A stretch of 64,000 nt of DNA from Promethearchaeota archaeon (GCA_018238625.1 JABCSY010000005.1:1-64000), one strand, 5' to 3'; shown: positions 16,760 to 26,440, counted from the stretch's first letter. The notes: generated by a model not told the origin, from the letters alone. A program made the numbers and translations.

Positions 16760-17548
16760 ATGCCGTTTTTTGAAAATGAAGGCGTGAAAATACATTATGA
16801 AATCGAAGGAAACGGTCCGGATTTGATAATGATCCATGGATTCGCCACAAGTATCAAAATCAATTGGAAATTAACAAGCTGGATTAAAACTTTAAAAGAT
16901 AATAACAGGTTAATTTTGATAGATTGCCGCGGTCATGGAAAGAGCGACAAACCCACGGATCCAGCTCAATATGGCAAAAAAATGATGGAAGATATTGTGA
17001 AATTGATGGATCATTTGTCTATTGGAAAAGCAAATTTCTTTGGGTATTCCATGGGCGGAAGTATAACCTTCGGCTTATTACTACACGAACCTAATAGAGT
17101 TAAAAGCGCAGTATTAGGGGGATTTATTCCTTCTCAAATTAACCGTGAACAGTTGGAGCAATCTAACAAACCTATGATCAATGCCTTTAGTGCTGAAAGC
17201 GTTGAACAAGTAAAAAGCCCCATAGCTAAGCAGTTTCGTAAGTTCGCTGAATCAACTGGCGCAGATTTGAAAGCTTTAATTGCTGTCATGGAGGGGTTCG
17301 CTCGCGATGTAGACGATATTTTTTCGTCTTTCTCAGAAATGAAATTAACGTTCAAAAAAATTAAAGTACCCGTGTTATCTGTCTTAGGTTCTGACGATGC
17401 ATTGATGCCTAACAAAACTTTAATCGCAGAATTGATCCCAGGAGCTTGTCATTTTCAGATCCAAGGTAAAGATCACTCAACCGTACTTTTTGATCCAAAG
17501 TTTCACATGGTTGTTAAAGCTTTTTTGAAATTTGTAAATAAGAAGTAA
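16760..17548 (+). CDS. Alpha/beta hydrolase
   Basis: The 262-residue protein has the alpha/beta hydrolase fold: HGFA oxyanion region at 26-29, nucleophile S97 in GYSMGG, acid in GSDDAL near 214, and histidine in GKDHSTV near 240. The length is typical. It probably hydrolyses an ester, thioester or lactone; substrate unknown. The ATG follows TTGGAGC. A copy of its tail sits in the scar at 13671-13730, implying an older arrangement with the PfkB gene. Confidence 0.88.
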   Translation: MPFFENEGVKIHYEIEGNGPDLIMIHGFATSIKINWKLTSWIKTLKDNNRLILIDCRGHGKSDKPTDPAQYGKKMMEDIVKLMDHLSIGKANFFGYSMGGSITFGLLLHEPNRVKSAVLGGFIPSQINREQLEQSNKPMINAFSAESVEQVKSPIAKQFRKFAESTGADLKALIAVMEGFARDVDDIFSSFSEMKLTFKKIKVPVLSVLGSDDALMPNKTLIAELIPGACHFQIQGKDHSTVLFDPKFHMVVKAFLKFVNKK

Positions 17549-17605
17549 CTAAGCGTTCTTTATGGGATATAAATATTAAATATCAAACAAAGATTAATAC
17601 AAATA

Positions 17606-17812
17606 ATGAATAAACGAATTAAGGAAATTTTAAAAACCCTACCGCTCTTATTTGTCTTTTTAATCGCAACAATTTTCTCAGTTACGTTTCTTGCAACGGG
17701 GAACTTTAGTAATTGGGTTGAGTATCAGATTGTTATAATTATAATGGTTACCTTAATTTATATTACGGGTTTTTTTTTCTTCACAATTTTTCATTACGTT
17801 ATTCGAAATTGA
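17606..17812 (+). CDS. Small membrane protein with two transmembrane helices
   Basis: The 68-residue protein has hydrophobic helices near 12-32 and 42-65, separated by a short polar loop (GNFSNWVEY). It ends exactly at the right-end hairpin of the TnpB element, so its original C-terminus may have been cut by the insertion. No family is recognised. It lies 57 bp after the hydrolase and could be co-transcribed. Confidence 0.55.
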   Translation: MNKRIKEILKTLPLLFVFLIATIFSVTFLATGNFSNWVEYQIVIIIMVTLIYITGFFFFTIFHYVIRN

Positions 17813-17816
17813 ACAA

Positions 17817-17836
17817 CCATAACCTAAAGGTTATGG
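17817..17836 (-). repeat. Right-end hairpin of the TnpB element
   Basis: CCATAACC-TAAA-GGTTATGG is a perfect 8-bp stem. Subterminal hairpins of this size mark IS605-family ends, and in the guide-RNA model the omega RNA extends from the tnpB 3' end through this region. Confidence 0.75.
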
Positions 17837-17845
17837 ATTCGTAGG

Positions 17846-19033
17846 TTAGACTTTCAACACTACCGGATGGTTCAAGCACCCTCTATCCCCTATCCACTTG
17901 GATTTAGGGACTCCTTTTTGTAGAATGTTTCTTGAAGCGTTCACATCGGCGTTTAGAACAACTCCGCAATCTTTACAAACGTATAGTCCACGATACTTGC
18001 GATTTGACTTGCGTACGACTCCACACGAAGAGCACATTTGCGAAGTATATTCTTCGGTGATTCTCACTACTTTAATTCCAACCATCTCAGATTTATATTC
18101 AATTTGCTGGACAAGTTTTAAAAACGGCACGGAAACAAAGTTCTGGTTGTTTCTTTTCCCTATCTTAATTTTCTGCTTCCACCCCTCGTTATATCCGATA
18201 ACAATCGTTCCGATATCGTTAGAGATGCAGTGATTGACTATTTTTCGGGAAGTCTTGTGAAAGAAATCCCTTATTTTATTGTTTCGCTTTCGATGAAACT
18301 TCAAAATGCGTCCCGTGACATTCGTGTCGTTGCACTTTTTCGCCATGGACTTGTATTTTGACAGTTGCTTGTTGTAGAATTGATTGATTGACTTTACAAC
18401 ACCGCCCTTGATAATCAATGGCTTGTTTCCAATGTTATCTGACGCAGTTACGATATTGTTAAGTCCTAGATCGATTCCTAATGCGTTATTTTCGTTCAAG
18501 TGCAAGTCTTTTGGCTCGTAATCGTAGATTAATTCAATATTGTATCGATCTCCGAAAGGAACGATGCGAACGCCTTTTACGCTTTTTAACGCGGTTTTTA
18601 TTTTAGGAAAACCTAAGTTCTCCATCTTTTGTGTGAGTAATACGTGTCCATTCTTTAGCCTACATTGTAAGGAAGTGAAATAGACTACATTATGACCGTT
18701 TTTACGCTTGTAACGAGGAAGCTTTGGTATTCCCTTAAATTTAGACCGTTCGCTTTTCCAAACCTTGATTGCTTTAAAGAAACTCTTGAAATTTCTATCT
18801 ACTTGTTTTAGGACTTGCTGTGGCGGATGAGACCCGCACGATTCTTGTAGTTTTCTATACGATTCGTGAGTTTTTAGCAATTTCCACAACTCGTTATATC
18901 GAATCCAATGATGGTCCTTGAAAAATCGTTGTCGCACGGTATATGTCGCCACATTAAACAGGTTTTTAGAAAGAAAAGTTATCTCATCCAAAAGATTTAA
19001 TCGTTTGAATTGAACTTGTTGAACGAGTTGCAT
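17846..19033 (-). CDS. tnpB: TnpB RNA-guided nuclease of the IS605/IS1341 family
   Basis: The 395-residue protein is full length and appears intact. The three RuvC acidic residues are present: D188 in GIDLGLNN, E283 in GYNEGWKQ, and D363 in NADVNASRN. The zinc finger has C334/C337 and C353/C356. The N-terminal half has the recognition and wedge region typical of TnpB. Related proteins use an RNA from the element's right end to cut DNA at sites next to a short target-adjacent motif and help retain the element. Intact catalytic residues suggest recent or maintained activity. Confidence 0.93.
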   Translation of the reverse strand: MQLVQQVQFKRLNLLDEITFLSKNLFNVATYTVRQRFFKDHHWIRYNELWKLLKTHESYRKLQESCGSHPPQQVLKQVDRNFKSFFKAIKVWKSERSKFKGIPKLPRYKRKNGHNVVYFTSLQCRLKNGHVLLTQKMENLGFPKIKTALKSVKGVRIVPFGDRYNIELIYDYEPKDLHLNENNALGIDLGLNNIVTASDNIGNKPLIIKGGVVKSINQFYNKQLSKYKSMAKKCNDTNVTGRILKFHRKRNNKIRDFFHKTSRKIVNHCISNDIGTIVIGYNEGWKQKIKIGKRNNQNFVSVPFLKLVQQIEYKSEMVGIKVVRITEEYTSQMCSSCGVVRKSNRKYRGLYVCKDCGVVLNADVNASRNILQKGVPKSKWIGDRGCLNHPVVLKV

Positions 19034-19122
19034 TAATTATAACGTGGAGTATTTCGTATTTAAAGAAATAGGGGTATAATTTTTACTGATTAATGCAAAT
19101 TTAACACAACTCTAAAGGGATG

Positions 19123-19142
19123 CGTTTTCTTTTGCGAAAGCG
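19123..19142 (-). repeat. Possible left-end hairpin of the TnpB element
   Basis: CGTTTTC and GAAAGCG pair over seven positions with one G-T wobble around a six-base loop. It lies 90 bp upstream of the tnpB ATG, where a left-end subterminal hairpin would be expected. Confidence 0.4.
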
Positions 19143-19154
19143 ATAAAAATCGAA

Positions 19155-19877
19155 TCAACTATTTACTGCTTTAATTATAGCGTTGGCTATTGCTTTGACT
19201 AAAATATTGGTACGATCAAAATCTAAGCGGATTTGTTTTGCGACTTCGATTTGAATAGCGCTAACTTTACTTCTGTTGTAAAACTGATGCGTAATGTATC
19301 CTCCTGAATATGATAGATTAAAATCTGTTAGGGCTAATCCATCGTCCAACACAAAGAATTTAGATATTTCGTATTGTAATTGAGCACAGCCCCAATATCT
19401 ATTACAATCTTGTTCTTTTGAATTTTCAAGAAGATCAAGAGTTTTGCCAAAGATGTGGCCAAATATCACGTCAGGATATCCCTTGTAAGGTTTTGTGAAC
19501 CCGTGAAAGTCAATTATCAAAGCTCTATTGTGCTTTGAAACGCACTCTTGAGCAAAATTATTTAATTGGTCTTGATACGCGCGAAAGATGTTTTGAGCTT
19601 CGGCAGAAGAATGATTAAAAGCGCTTTTAGAGTGAGGTGGTCTGTTTAAATCAATTTTACTTCTATGAATTTTACTTAAGATGGAATAAATATCGATGTT
19701 TTTTACTTTAAGTTGTTTGATTATTAATTTTGCTATGAAGAAAGTGTTCTTATCGGCAATTTTCACCCCAGTAGTTTTGTTTAATATCCTTTTTGGCTTT
19801 TTATAGCCTCCGTGAGGGCACGATAAGATTACTGGTGTGTTACCTTTTTCGACTTCAAAATATCTACTTAAATCCAT
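19155..19877 (-). CDS. N-formylglutamate amidohydrolase family protein
   Basis: The 240-residue protein has the family motifs SCPHGG near 19-24, HRSKIDLNRP near 67-76, IIDFHGF near 121-127 and YSGGYITHQF near 190, which supply zinc ligands and substrate contacts. Relatives deformylate N-formylglutamate or act as poly-gamma-glutamate or peptidoglycan-type amidases. No histidine-degradation genes are near, so the substrate is open. Its stop lies about 10 bp outside the TnpB left-end hairpin. Confidence 0.8.
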   Translation of the reverse strand: MDLSRYFEVEKGNTPVILSCPHGGYKKPKRILNKTTGVKIADKNTFFIAKLIIKQLKVKNIDIYSILSKIHRSKIDLNRPPHSKSAFNHSSAEAQNIFRAYQDQLNNFAQECVSKHNRALIIDFHGFTKPYKGYPDVIFGHIFGKTLDLLENSKEQDCNRYWGCAQLQYEISKFFVLDDGLALTDFNLSYSGGYITHQFYNRSKVSAIQIEVAKQIRLDFDRTNILVKAIANAIIKAVNS

Positions 19878-20142
19878 TCAATATAAAAAATTAACATCGA
19901 ATTATAAAGTTTGATAAAATGCTACGAAGTTCACAACTAAATTTTTTTAACGCGTATTTTAAGCTAAAAGAGATTCGAATTTATTTATGTCGTTAACTAT
20001 TCTGAGCTTACTGTTAAACTCGTTGCAGTTTATCATTAATATAATAATAAAAATTTTCATAATGTTTTTTAAATTTGTTACTTTTTATTTATTACATTTA
20101 AGTAAAATTAGATGTTACCATTTAACTAAGGTAAGGGATAAT

Positions 20143-20430
20143 ATGACTATTGACGATTTGATAAATTTTTTAAAGAAGAAAGGTTTTAGAGATACTTTGG
20201 AAGTCCTTATTCAATTTAAGGGTTATAAAACGGATAAGCATACTTTTTACAACGAATTGAATAAATTTAGCTATTATAATTCGTTTTTCCGGGTAAAAGA
20301 AGACTTAATTGACAAAGGACTTATCTCAATTGAATTAAATAACAAGAAAAAGTATGTTCAACTAACCGATAAAGGTTTAGATGTGTACAATAAGTTAGTC
20401 GAAATTAATAAACTGATAAATAACAAATAA
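20143..20430 (+). CDS. Winged helix-turn-helix protein
   Basis: I start at ATG 20143, preceded by GGTAAGGG, giving 95 residues; a longer in-frame reading to 19987 adds an unlikely Leu/Ile-rich stretch. The protein shows a helix-rich N-terminus, a recognition-helix region, and a wing (ISIELNNKKKYVQLTDKG) typical of archaeal wHTH regulators of the HxlR/ArnR kind. It may regulate the next gene, a metallo-hydrolase 110 bp downstream, or act elsewhere. Confidence 0.7.
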   Translation: MTIDDLINFLKKKGFRDTLEVLIQFKGYKTDKHTFYNELNKFSYYNSFFRVKEDLIDKGLISIELNNKKKYVQLTDKGLDVYNKLVEINKLINNK

Positions 20431-20540
20431 ATTGTAGACTTCGTTTAGTACTAAATCTCAAAAACCTAGAAAATATTTTTTTTCTTTTATCCTTTTTCAG
20501 ATAAAAGAATTTTGTTTTCGAATTTGTGAGCAAAAAAATT

Positions 20541-21170
20541 ATGATTTTCAAGAAGCTGGTTGTTGGACCTTTAGCTACCAATTGTTACATCTTTGGTTCT
20601 AACGAAACAAAAGATATCGTTGTAATAGATCCCGGTGGAGATGGAAACGCTATTATTAACCTTATCGAACAAGTAGGAGGAAACCCTATCGCGGTTTTAC
20701 TGACTCACGGACACTTCGATCATACTACTAGAGTTGGACAAATTATGCGCCATTTTCAAATACCATTGATGTATAGTAGAAAAGAACACGAATCTGGGAC
20801 TTTCCAAAAGGAAGCTAATCGGTGGTTAGCCGAGGGTGATTCGATAAATATTGGAGAAATTAACCTTCGCGCTTTAGAAACGCCTGGTCATAGCCCAGGG
20901 TCGTTATGCTTTTATTCTTCAGATGTCAAGGAATTTAACGGCAAAAAAATTGACGGTATTTTATTTTCGGGCGATTTATTATTCAGAGGGAGCATTGGAA
21001 GATCGGATTTCCAGGGAGGCGATCAAAATCTTTTATTCGCAAGTATTAAAAATAAAATTATGTTCAATAAATCCCTCACTGACGATTTTCTCGTCTGCCC
21101 CGGACATATGGGATTGACTTCAATAGGGGAAGAAAAAGCACATAACATGTTTAGGAAATATTTTCTTTAA
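20541..21170 (+). CDS. Metallo-beta-lactamase fold hydrolase (glyoxalase II-like)
   Basis: I start at ATG 20541 (209 residues), where related proteins begin with MIFKKxVVGPLATNCY; a GTG at 20526 is possible. The zinc motif THGHFDH lies near 60, with later ligands in ETPGHSPGS, FSGDLLF and CPGHMG. The size fits single-domain glyoxalase II-like thioesterases that hydrolyse S-D-lactoylglutathione or similar thioesters. Archaea usually lack glutathione, so the native thiol is unknown. Confidence 0.87.
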   Translation: MIFKKLVVGPLATNCYIFGSNETKDIVVIDPGGDGNAIINLIEQVGGNPIAVLLTHGHFDHTTRVGQIMRHFQIPLMYSRKEHESGTFQKEANRWLAEGDSINIGEINLRALETPGHSPGSLCFYSSDVKEFNGKKIDGILFSGDLLFRGSIGRSDFQGGDQNLLFASIKNKIMFNKSLTDDFLVCPGHMGLTSIGEEKAHNMFRKYFL

Positions 21171-21255
21171 TAACTTGATTTAATAACTAGTTTTTAGTTT
21201 AAAAAATTTAAAAAGAAAACTATAACTGATAAAATTAAAACAATAAAAGATTGAT

Positions 21256-21540
21256 TTACTTTAGGATAATTAGAATAAGTTGTTCTTCCAAAGCTATCAT
21301 AGTCTCGCCCTTTGATGTCTCTAAACGTATGAATTTCAGGCCACCTTCTTTTAAGGCTTTAACGACTTGCTGTCCCTTCCCAATTAACGATGTTACATAA
21401 GCAGATATTTCTTCGCTTATTTCAATATTCATGTTAGAATCTATTGGTAAACCGCTCGAGTCGCAAATGATAACCCCACGAATTCCCTCGCGTTCTTCAA
21501 ACTTTCGTATGATCTCTTTGACTTCTCTTCTATTAATCAA
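21256..21540 (-). CDS. Roadblock/LC7 domain protein A
   Basis: The 94-residue protein is a single Roadblock/LC7 domain: an N-terminal helix, GVIICDSSGLPI strand-turn, a long central helix (ISAYVTSLIGKGQQVVKAL), then FIRLETSKGETMIAL strands. In bacteria and eukaryotes such proteins pair with Ras-like GTPases (MglB, Ragulator, dynein light chains), and Asgard archaea encode many. No GTPase is in this window. It is divergent from a second Roadblock gene at 21859. The 318-bp gap between them holds only AT-rich promoter sequence. Confidence 0.85.
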   Translation of the reverse strand: MINRREVKEIIRKFEEREGIRGVIICDSSGLPIDSNMNIEISEEISAYVTSLIGKGQQVVKALKEGGLKFIRLETSKGETMIALEEQLILIILK

Positions 21541-21858
21541 TTTAACTTCTCTCTCATTATTTTTTTATCTGATTTTAAGATCTATAACCTATAATATTTA
21601 ATTATTATAATAAAGTAAAGGCTTAAAAATTATTACTAAAATAATAAAAATAAGATTTTACTTAATTAAATCAAATCAACGAATTGCTATTTAAGATCTA
21701 AACTTTATTTTTTCGCTTTTTTTTTATATTTTTGATAAATTTAAATTTCTTTAAAATATATATATATTTAAGAGTTTATTTAGACTAACTTGAGTAATCT
21801 AATACAGAATTCAAATTTACATTGATAAATATAAATATAGATAAAGAGTAGTATTTTT

Positions 21859-22212
21859 ATGGTAGACAAAAAAGTTATTGAAAAAAAATTAGCAGAATTA
21901 TTTGACATAGTTCCTGAAACAGAAGGCTTAATAGTCTCTGATCTGGACGGTAAAGTTATTATCGGACAAACGATTACAGATATGAATCACAGCGCGATAG
22001 CAAAAACTTGCGTCGCCATAATAAAATATTCGAGCACTATGGGTGATAATATCAGTAAAGGAGGATTTCAAGCTGCTACTATCGATCTAGAAAACGGTTA
22101 TGCTGTAATCGTCAAGTCAGACGCAATACTCCTAATTGCTTTAGCAGGATTAGATGGAAAGGCATCTTTAAGTCTTCTAAAAAGAAACCTAATTTCAATT
22201 TCAAAGATATAA
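21859..22212 (+). CDS. Roadblock/LC7 domain protein B
   Basis: The 117-residue protein is a second Roadblock/LC7 domain: LIVSDLDGKVIIG near 24-36, a helix (SAIAKTCVAIIKYSSTMGD), ATIDLENGYAVIVK and a final helix (GLDGKASLSLLKRNL) that the first protein lacks. Head-to-head placement with protein A suggests shared regulation and perhaps a heterodimer, as in Ragulator-type assemblies; this is inference. Confidence 0.85.
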   Translation: MVDKKVIEKKLAELFDIVPETEGLIVSDLDGKVIIGQTITDMNHSAIAKTCVAIIKYSSTMGDNISKGGFQAATIDLENGYAVIVKSDAILLIALAGLDGKASLSLLKRNLISISKI

Positions 22213-22273
22213 TTTTATTTCCTCTTTTTTAGAAAATTTGCTAAAAGAAAGTTAAAAAAAGTAGATTTGATTT

Positions 22274-25200
22274 TTATTTTTTATCTTTAAGACCTTTTTC
22301 TTCTAATAAAGAATCTAAATCTGTTGCTGGCTTTTCTGTCTTAATTTCTTTTTGTTTCTGTTTTTTAGACAATTTTTTACTCGCTTTTTTTGCCGGCATT
22401 TTTTTGGGTTCTTCTTTGGGTAATTCACTTACACTAACATATCTTCCTCTTCTTGGTTTTTTCTTAGAAGGTTCTTCGATAGGAGTTTCAATTTTCTCCG
22501 TAGTTCTTTTGACATATAAGTACATTACGCCCCATAATAACGCAAAAATACCGATCATAATTAGCGTAAAGAAAACGGTGATGTAATTTGCAAGAGGTAT
22601 GTCGTAAATTTCAAATGTTTTTATCGTTTGAACGGTTATGTTCTCATGTGTTAATTCGTTCGTTGCTTCTATTAATACTGTAATCGTCATCTCATTTATA
22701 GCAGGAACATCTATAGATATTAATAAGTCTGTAGATTCTCCGGGTTGGAAGTTATTTAATATTAAATAATTTATCTCAACAATGCTATGCGTTAAAGAAG
22801 GTGCGATTATAATAGATATCCTTGAACTCGAAATAGCTAGTATTGAATCGCCAATATTAGTTAATGTTATTTTCATTGTTGTTTTACCGTTTCTAGTAAT
22901 CTGATTTACGTTCGATACAATTCCCAAAGATATGTTGTTAGATACTTTGTACAAAGACACAGAGATATTTTGCGAATTCTCTAAAATATACTGTTCTCCT
23001 TGCCAAGTGAGCCTAAATAGAAGGTCATCTTCACGTAGTAGCGATAGAGTATCAATCTCAAAGCTTGTAACTCCATTAGCACCCGAAATTTGAGATGAAA
23101 CGTTTTCCCATAAACCACTATCAAAATATTGGCAAGTAACATTCTTATTTGAAATTTCTTCTCCGAATTCGGTAGTTAACACAGAACTAATGTTAAATTT
23201 TTGTCCGTAAATTGGTGTTTGAGGATTAATTATAATATCAGAGAATTTGCTATTTACTTTCAAGGAAAATGAATCGATAAATTGATTATAACTGCTTACG
23301 AAGTTTTTGTCATATATGTTTACGACAAATGTTGTTTGATTAGGCATGTATTGGCACACATCTCTTTCAAACGGTTTTAATATCGAAGCTCCTGTAATTT
23401 CCTCGTCGTATTTTAAAGTTATGATATAACCTTCAAATTCATTTTGAGTGCTATTTATTATCAATGAGTACTCATTACTTTCAAAAGTATCAACTTCATG
23501 ACTTTCTCCTGAGTATTCAAAATAGACCGTAAATATTGTTTTAGCTCCTCCTTTTCTAACGGGCGCGTTTACTCCTTGCCAAACTCCGTCTGCTTGAAGA
23601 GTTGGTATTGTAAGACTTACGGAAAAGTCTTGCGTGTCAGCACCGTTAGGTGTTCCACTTGTTTTTAGACTTTCTACATCAGTGTACTTCTCAGCAATTA
23701 TCCATTCTTCGTTAACCAGAGACACTAATTGAACTTTTAATTTTACATCCAAATCGATAAAATCGTGCAAATTTTGAATTGTTACGCCTATTTTGATATC
23801 TTCATTGGGATTAAGAAGAGTTTCATTTTGCAAAAAGGTTTTTACTAGTATTGGTATCTCTTCGCCGTTTATTTCATAAATAAATTGTTGATTTATGTCA
23901 GAGTTATTAACCGCGTAAAAATCTGGATAATAATTATCATCTGTTACATTTATTGTACCAATCAACATTGAATAACTTTCATAAACTTTGTCTACAATGC
24001 CGTCAAGGATGTTTTGGTCTAGGATTGGTTCGTAAAATAAACTATTCATATTAATGCCATAAGTGTCAATATATAATTTCAGTTTCTTACATCCAACTGC
24101 GGAACCATTCTCCCAGAAATAGCCTAAATAATAATTTCCAAGGAGAGGTGTATCTTTGGTAACATCTAAAATAGTTTGGTTATTGAAGTCATATACAAGC
24201 GTAGTACCTTTAATCATTCCTGCTCCTGAATTCATTTCTCCTCCTGGAAATATGGTGCTATTATCTGGATAAAACAGTTTAACATTTGCATTGCCACTTG
24301 TGGGTGGTATACCGTTGGGACCTTGGATATCAACGCCTACAGATATATTATCTCCATACATAAATCCATTTGTCTCCCATAAAATTCCATTGTAATTAAT
24401 GTAACTATGCATCTCATCTATGAGGTTACTACTCGTTAAATTAAGAGAGTAGATTCCGTCAATGCCTTTAACTACGGCGCTAGTAATAGCTGTAAAATCA
24501 TACGATGGGTTAGCGTCAAAATTAGTCTCTCCTCCTGTGCTATTTACCACCTCTCCGTAAATCTCATCGTAATTTGGATTAATTAAGCTTTTTGCATCCC
24601 AATCGTTGGGATATACAAACCAAAATTCAAGGAAGTTCCAATTATCAAGATTAGCATCACTTAAATCTAAAGTGTAATTTAAATCCCATCTCGGAGTTGT
24701 ATCGTACGATACCTCATAATAACTATTCGCGTTTTCTACCCAATAACCCTTTACTGTATAAGTAACATTGAATTTAAACCCTGAAATAATGCTACTATTC
24801 CATGTGAGATCTATTTGTAAATTATTTGAAATACTTTCAATTTCGACTGTAAAGTTATTGTTCCATTGCCCTTTTCCCCAAGTTAAGGATGAGCTTACAT
24901 CATAAGGGGGCTCGCTGATAATTTGATCTTCTATTGAAATATCTTGTATTCTTAGCGTATCTTGACTATCGTCAGGATTAATAAAGTCAGAAGGCATATA
25001 TCCGCGCGTTACGTTCAATTTAAAAACTGTTGCATCTAATTCTTCAGATTCGTAGCCTGGAGTCACTTGTTTTTTGGCAACATTCCAGGTTAGACCATCG
25101 TCATTAGTCGTTCTTAATTGATGATCTACAGTAGAATTTGGATCGCCAAAAGTTTGTCTGGGAAGCGTTACTAAACTAAATATTTTATCTGTATGGTTTG

Positions 25201-26440
25201 ATTTAATTACTATGAAATAATTATAGAGTTTTAGATTTTGAGTGTTCGCTTGGTTAAATTCGAAATAGGATAAAGAATCTCCATTATAATTGCTAATTAT
25301 TATTGAATCGATTAATTTTGCGTTGTCAGGTTTTAAATTATTTGATATTAAATTAGCTTGAGTTCTCGTTATTGTTGCATTAGCTTCGTATAAAGTTATA
25401 TTTAGTTCTGCGGAAAGGGCTTCAGTAAGGTTTAATGTTCTTATCCAAGCGTAAAAACCGTTTACTGCCGAACTCTTTCCCTTCAAATCAAACTCTAAAG
25501 CGACATATTCATTATTGGTAATAGGTAAATCAAATACATAAGTAGAATCCAATTTGAATTCTCTTAACGAAAGGACAAAGTCATTGCTATCAAATCTTTG
25601 TAAGTAGAATTGTATCTTACTAATATCGGAGGAGTTAATATAGTTTAAGTTTTCGTTAACGAATCGGTTTTCAATTGTTTTAGTGCTATTTATAAACACC
25701 GTTTCCGTAACGTTTTTCCAAGTGGAGTCAGATATATCAAACATTTTTAAGGTTAAATAAGCATCCTCATCGATACTATATGAAAAAGTTGAAATTAAGC
25801 CTAATATGAAAGATCTATTAAAATCAAGATCATCCCCTAGTACATTAAAGATTGTATTAGCAAAACTTGAAGAAATTGTGAAATTTAAAATTCCGTTCGA
25901 AGAGTTTAATTCGATATATGTACTAGGATTTTCATCAACAAGCCAGTCTAAATCTATAGGCTCATTGAGAACCTCTCCAGTATTTACATTCATTGAGGAG
26001 TCACCAGTATTATAAGTGAATTTTATGAAATCGCTTGCGTCTAACGCGCTTGTATCTTCTATTACGTGATCTGTTGTGTAATTATTCTGGAAAGTGAAGT
26101 TTAAATTTCCATAAGTGAGATATGTCGTATCAGATACCGACATAGAAGGGATATCAAAAGATCCTTGATTATTATCGTTTGAATACGAACTATTTAAAGC
26201 GTAAATTCTAACATCTTGTGGGTCTCCTGAACCCGTAGTGTAATAATCTGTTAGGTACGGATCAATTTCAGACGAAAGAGGGTTGTTATCGTCATTTAAC
26301 AAATTTGTTAGTTTGTTATTACTACTATCTAAATATAAACCATTAAAAATCTGAATATTCACTAAAAGCATAGAAATTATGAATATGCTAACAAAAAAAA
26401 TTCTTTTAACATCCTTTTTTCGTCGAATCAAATAAACCAA
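22274..26440 (-). CDS. Very large anchored surface protein, 1388 residues
   Basis: A signal or anchor helix lies near 13-32 (RIFFVSIFIISMLLVNI). It is followed by ~1250 residues of beta-rich, Asn/Ser/Thr/Asp-rich extracellular sequence with many N-x-S/T sites for N-glycosylation. A single transmembrane helix (VFFTLIMIGIFALLWGVMYLY) near 1300 leads into a Lys-rich cytoplasmic tail with repeated KKxxKK motifs. Internal segments look like Ig-like or CARDB-type sandwiches (for example TSEISSVL-like and GDSILAISSSRI regions) but I name no specific family. S-layer or cell-surface architecture is the likely role. Confidence 0.7.
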   Translation of the reverse strand: MVYLIRRKKDVKRIFFVSIFIISMLLVNIQIFNGLYLDSSNNKLTNLLNDDNNPLSSEIDPYLTDYYTTGSGDPQDVRIYALNSSYSNDNNQGSFDIPSMSVSDTTYLTYGNLNFTFQNNYTTDHVIEDTSALDASDFIKFTYNTGDSSMNVNTGEVLNEPIDLDWLVDENPSTYIELNSSNGILNFTISSSFANTIFNVLGDDLDFNRSFILGLISTFSYSIDEDAYLTLKMFDISDSTWKNVTETVFINSTKTIENRFVNENLNYINSSDISKIQFYLQRFDSNDFVLSLREFKLDSTYVFDLPITNNEYVALEFDLKGKSSAVNGFYAWIRTLNLTEALSAELNITLYEANATITRTQANLISNNLKPDNAKLIDSIIISNYNGDSLSYFEFNQANTQNLKLYNYFIVIKSNHTDKIFSLVTLPRQTFGDPNSTVDHQLRTTNDDGLTWNVAKKQVTPGYESEELDATVFKLNVTRGYMPSDFINPDDSQDTLRIQDISIEDQIISEPPYDVSSSLTWGKGQWNNNFTVEIESISNNLQIDLTWNSSIISGFKFNVTYTVKGYWVENANSYYEVSYDTTPRWDLNYTLDLSDANLDNWNFLEFWFVYPNDWDAKSLINPNYDEIYGEVVNSTGGETNFDANPSYDFTAITSAVVKGIDGIYSLNLTSSNLIDEMHSYINYNGILWETNGFMYGDNISVGVDIQGPNGIPPTSGNANVKLFYPDNSTIFPGGEMNSGAGMIKGTTLVYDFNNQTILDVTKDTPLLGNYYLGYFWENGSAVGCKKLKLYIDTYGINMNSLFYEPILDQNILDGIVDKVYESYSMLIGTINVTDDNYYPDFYAVNNSDINQQFIYEINGEEIPILVKTFLQNETLLNPNEDIKIGVTIQNLHDFIDLDVKLKVQLVSLVNEEWIIAEKYTDVESLKTSGTPNGADTQDFSVSLTIPTLQADGVWQGVNAPVRKGGAKTIFTVYFEYSGESHEVDTFESNEYSLIINSTQNEFEGYIITLKYDEEITGASILKPFERDVCQYMPNQTTFVVNIYDKNFVSSYNQFIDSFSLKVNSKFSDIIINPQTPIYGQKFNISSVLTTEFGEEISNKNVTCQYFDSGLWENVSSQISGANGVTSFEIDTLSLLREDDLLFRLTWQGEQYILENSQNISVSLYKVSNNISLGIVSNVNQITRNGKTTMKITLTNIGDSILAISSSRISIIIAPSLTHSIVEINYLILNNFQPGESTDLLISIDVPAINEMTITVLIEATNELTHENITVQTIKTFEIYDIPLANYITVFFTLIMIGIFALLWGVMYLYVKRTTEKIETPIEEPSKKKPRRGRYVSVSELPKEEPKKMPAKKASKKLSKKQKQKEIKTEKPATDLDSLLEEKGLKDKK

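Larger units (their letters stand above)
17813..19145 (-). mobile_element. IS605/IS1341-type element carrying only tnpB
   Basis: The element contains one gene, tnpB, without a tnpA transposase. It is bounded on the tnpB 3' side by a perfect hairpin at 17817-17836 and on the other side by a wobble-containing hairpin at 19123-19142. Boundaries are estimates, since IS605-family elements have no inverted terminal repeats or target duplication. Movement would need a TnpA supplied elsewhere. Confidence 0.65.

Noticed and set aside
19987..20142. N-terminal extension of the winged-helix gene
   Set aside because: The extension is a low-complexity Leu/Ile/Phe stretch, while ATG 20143 follows a Shine-Dalgarno and gives a normal wHTH length.
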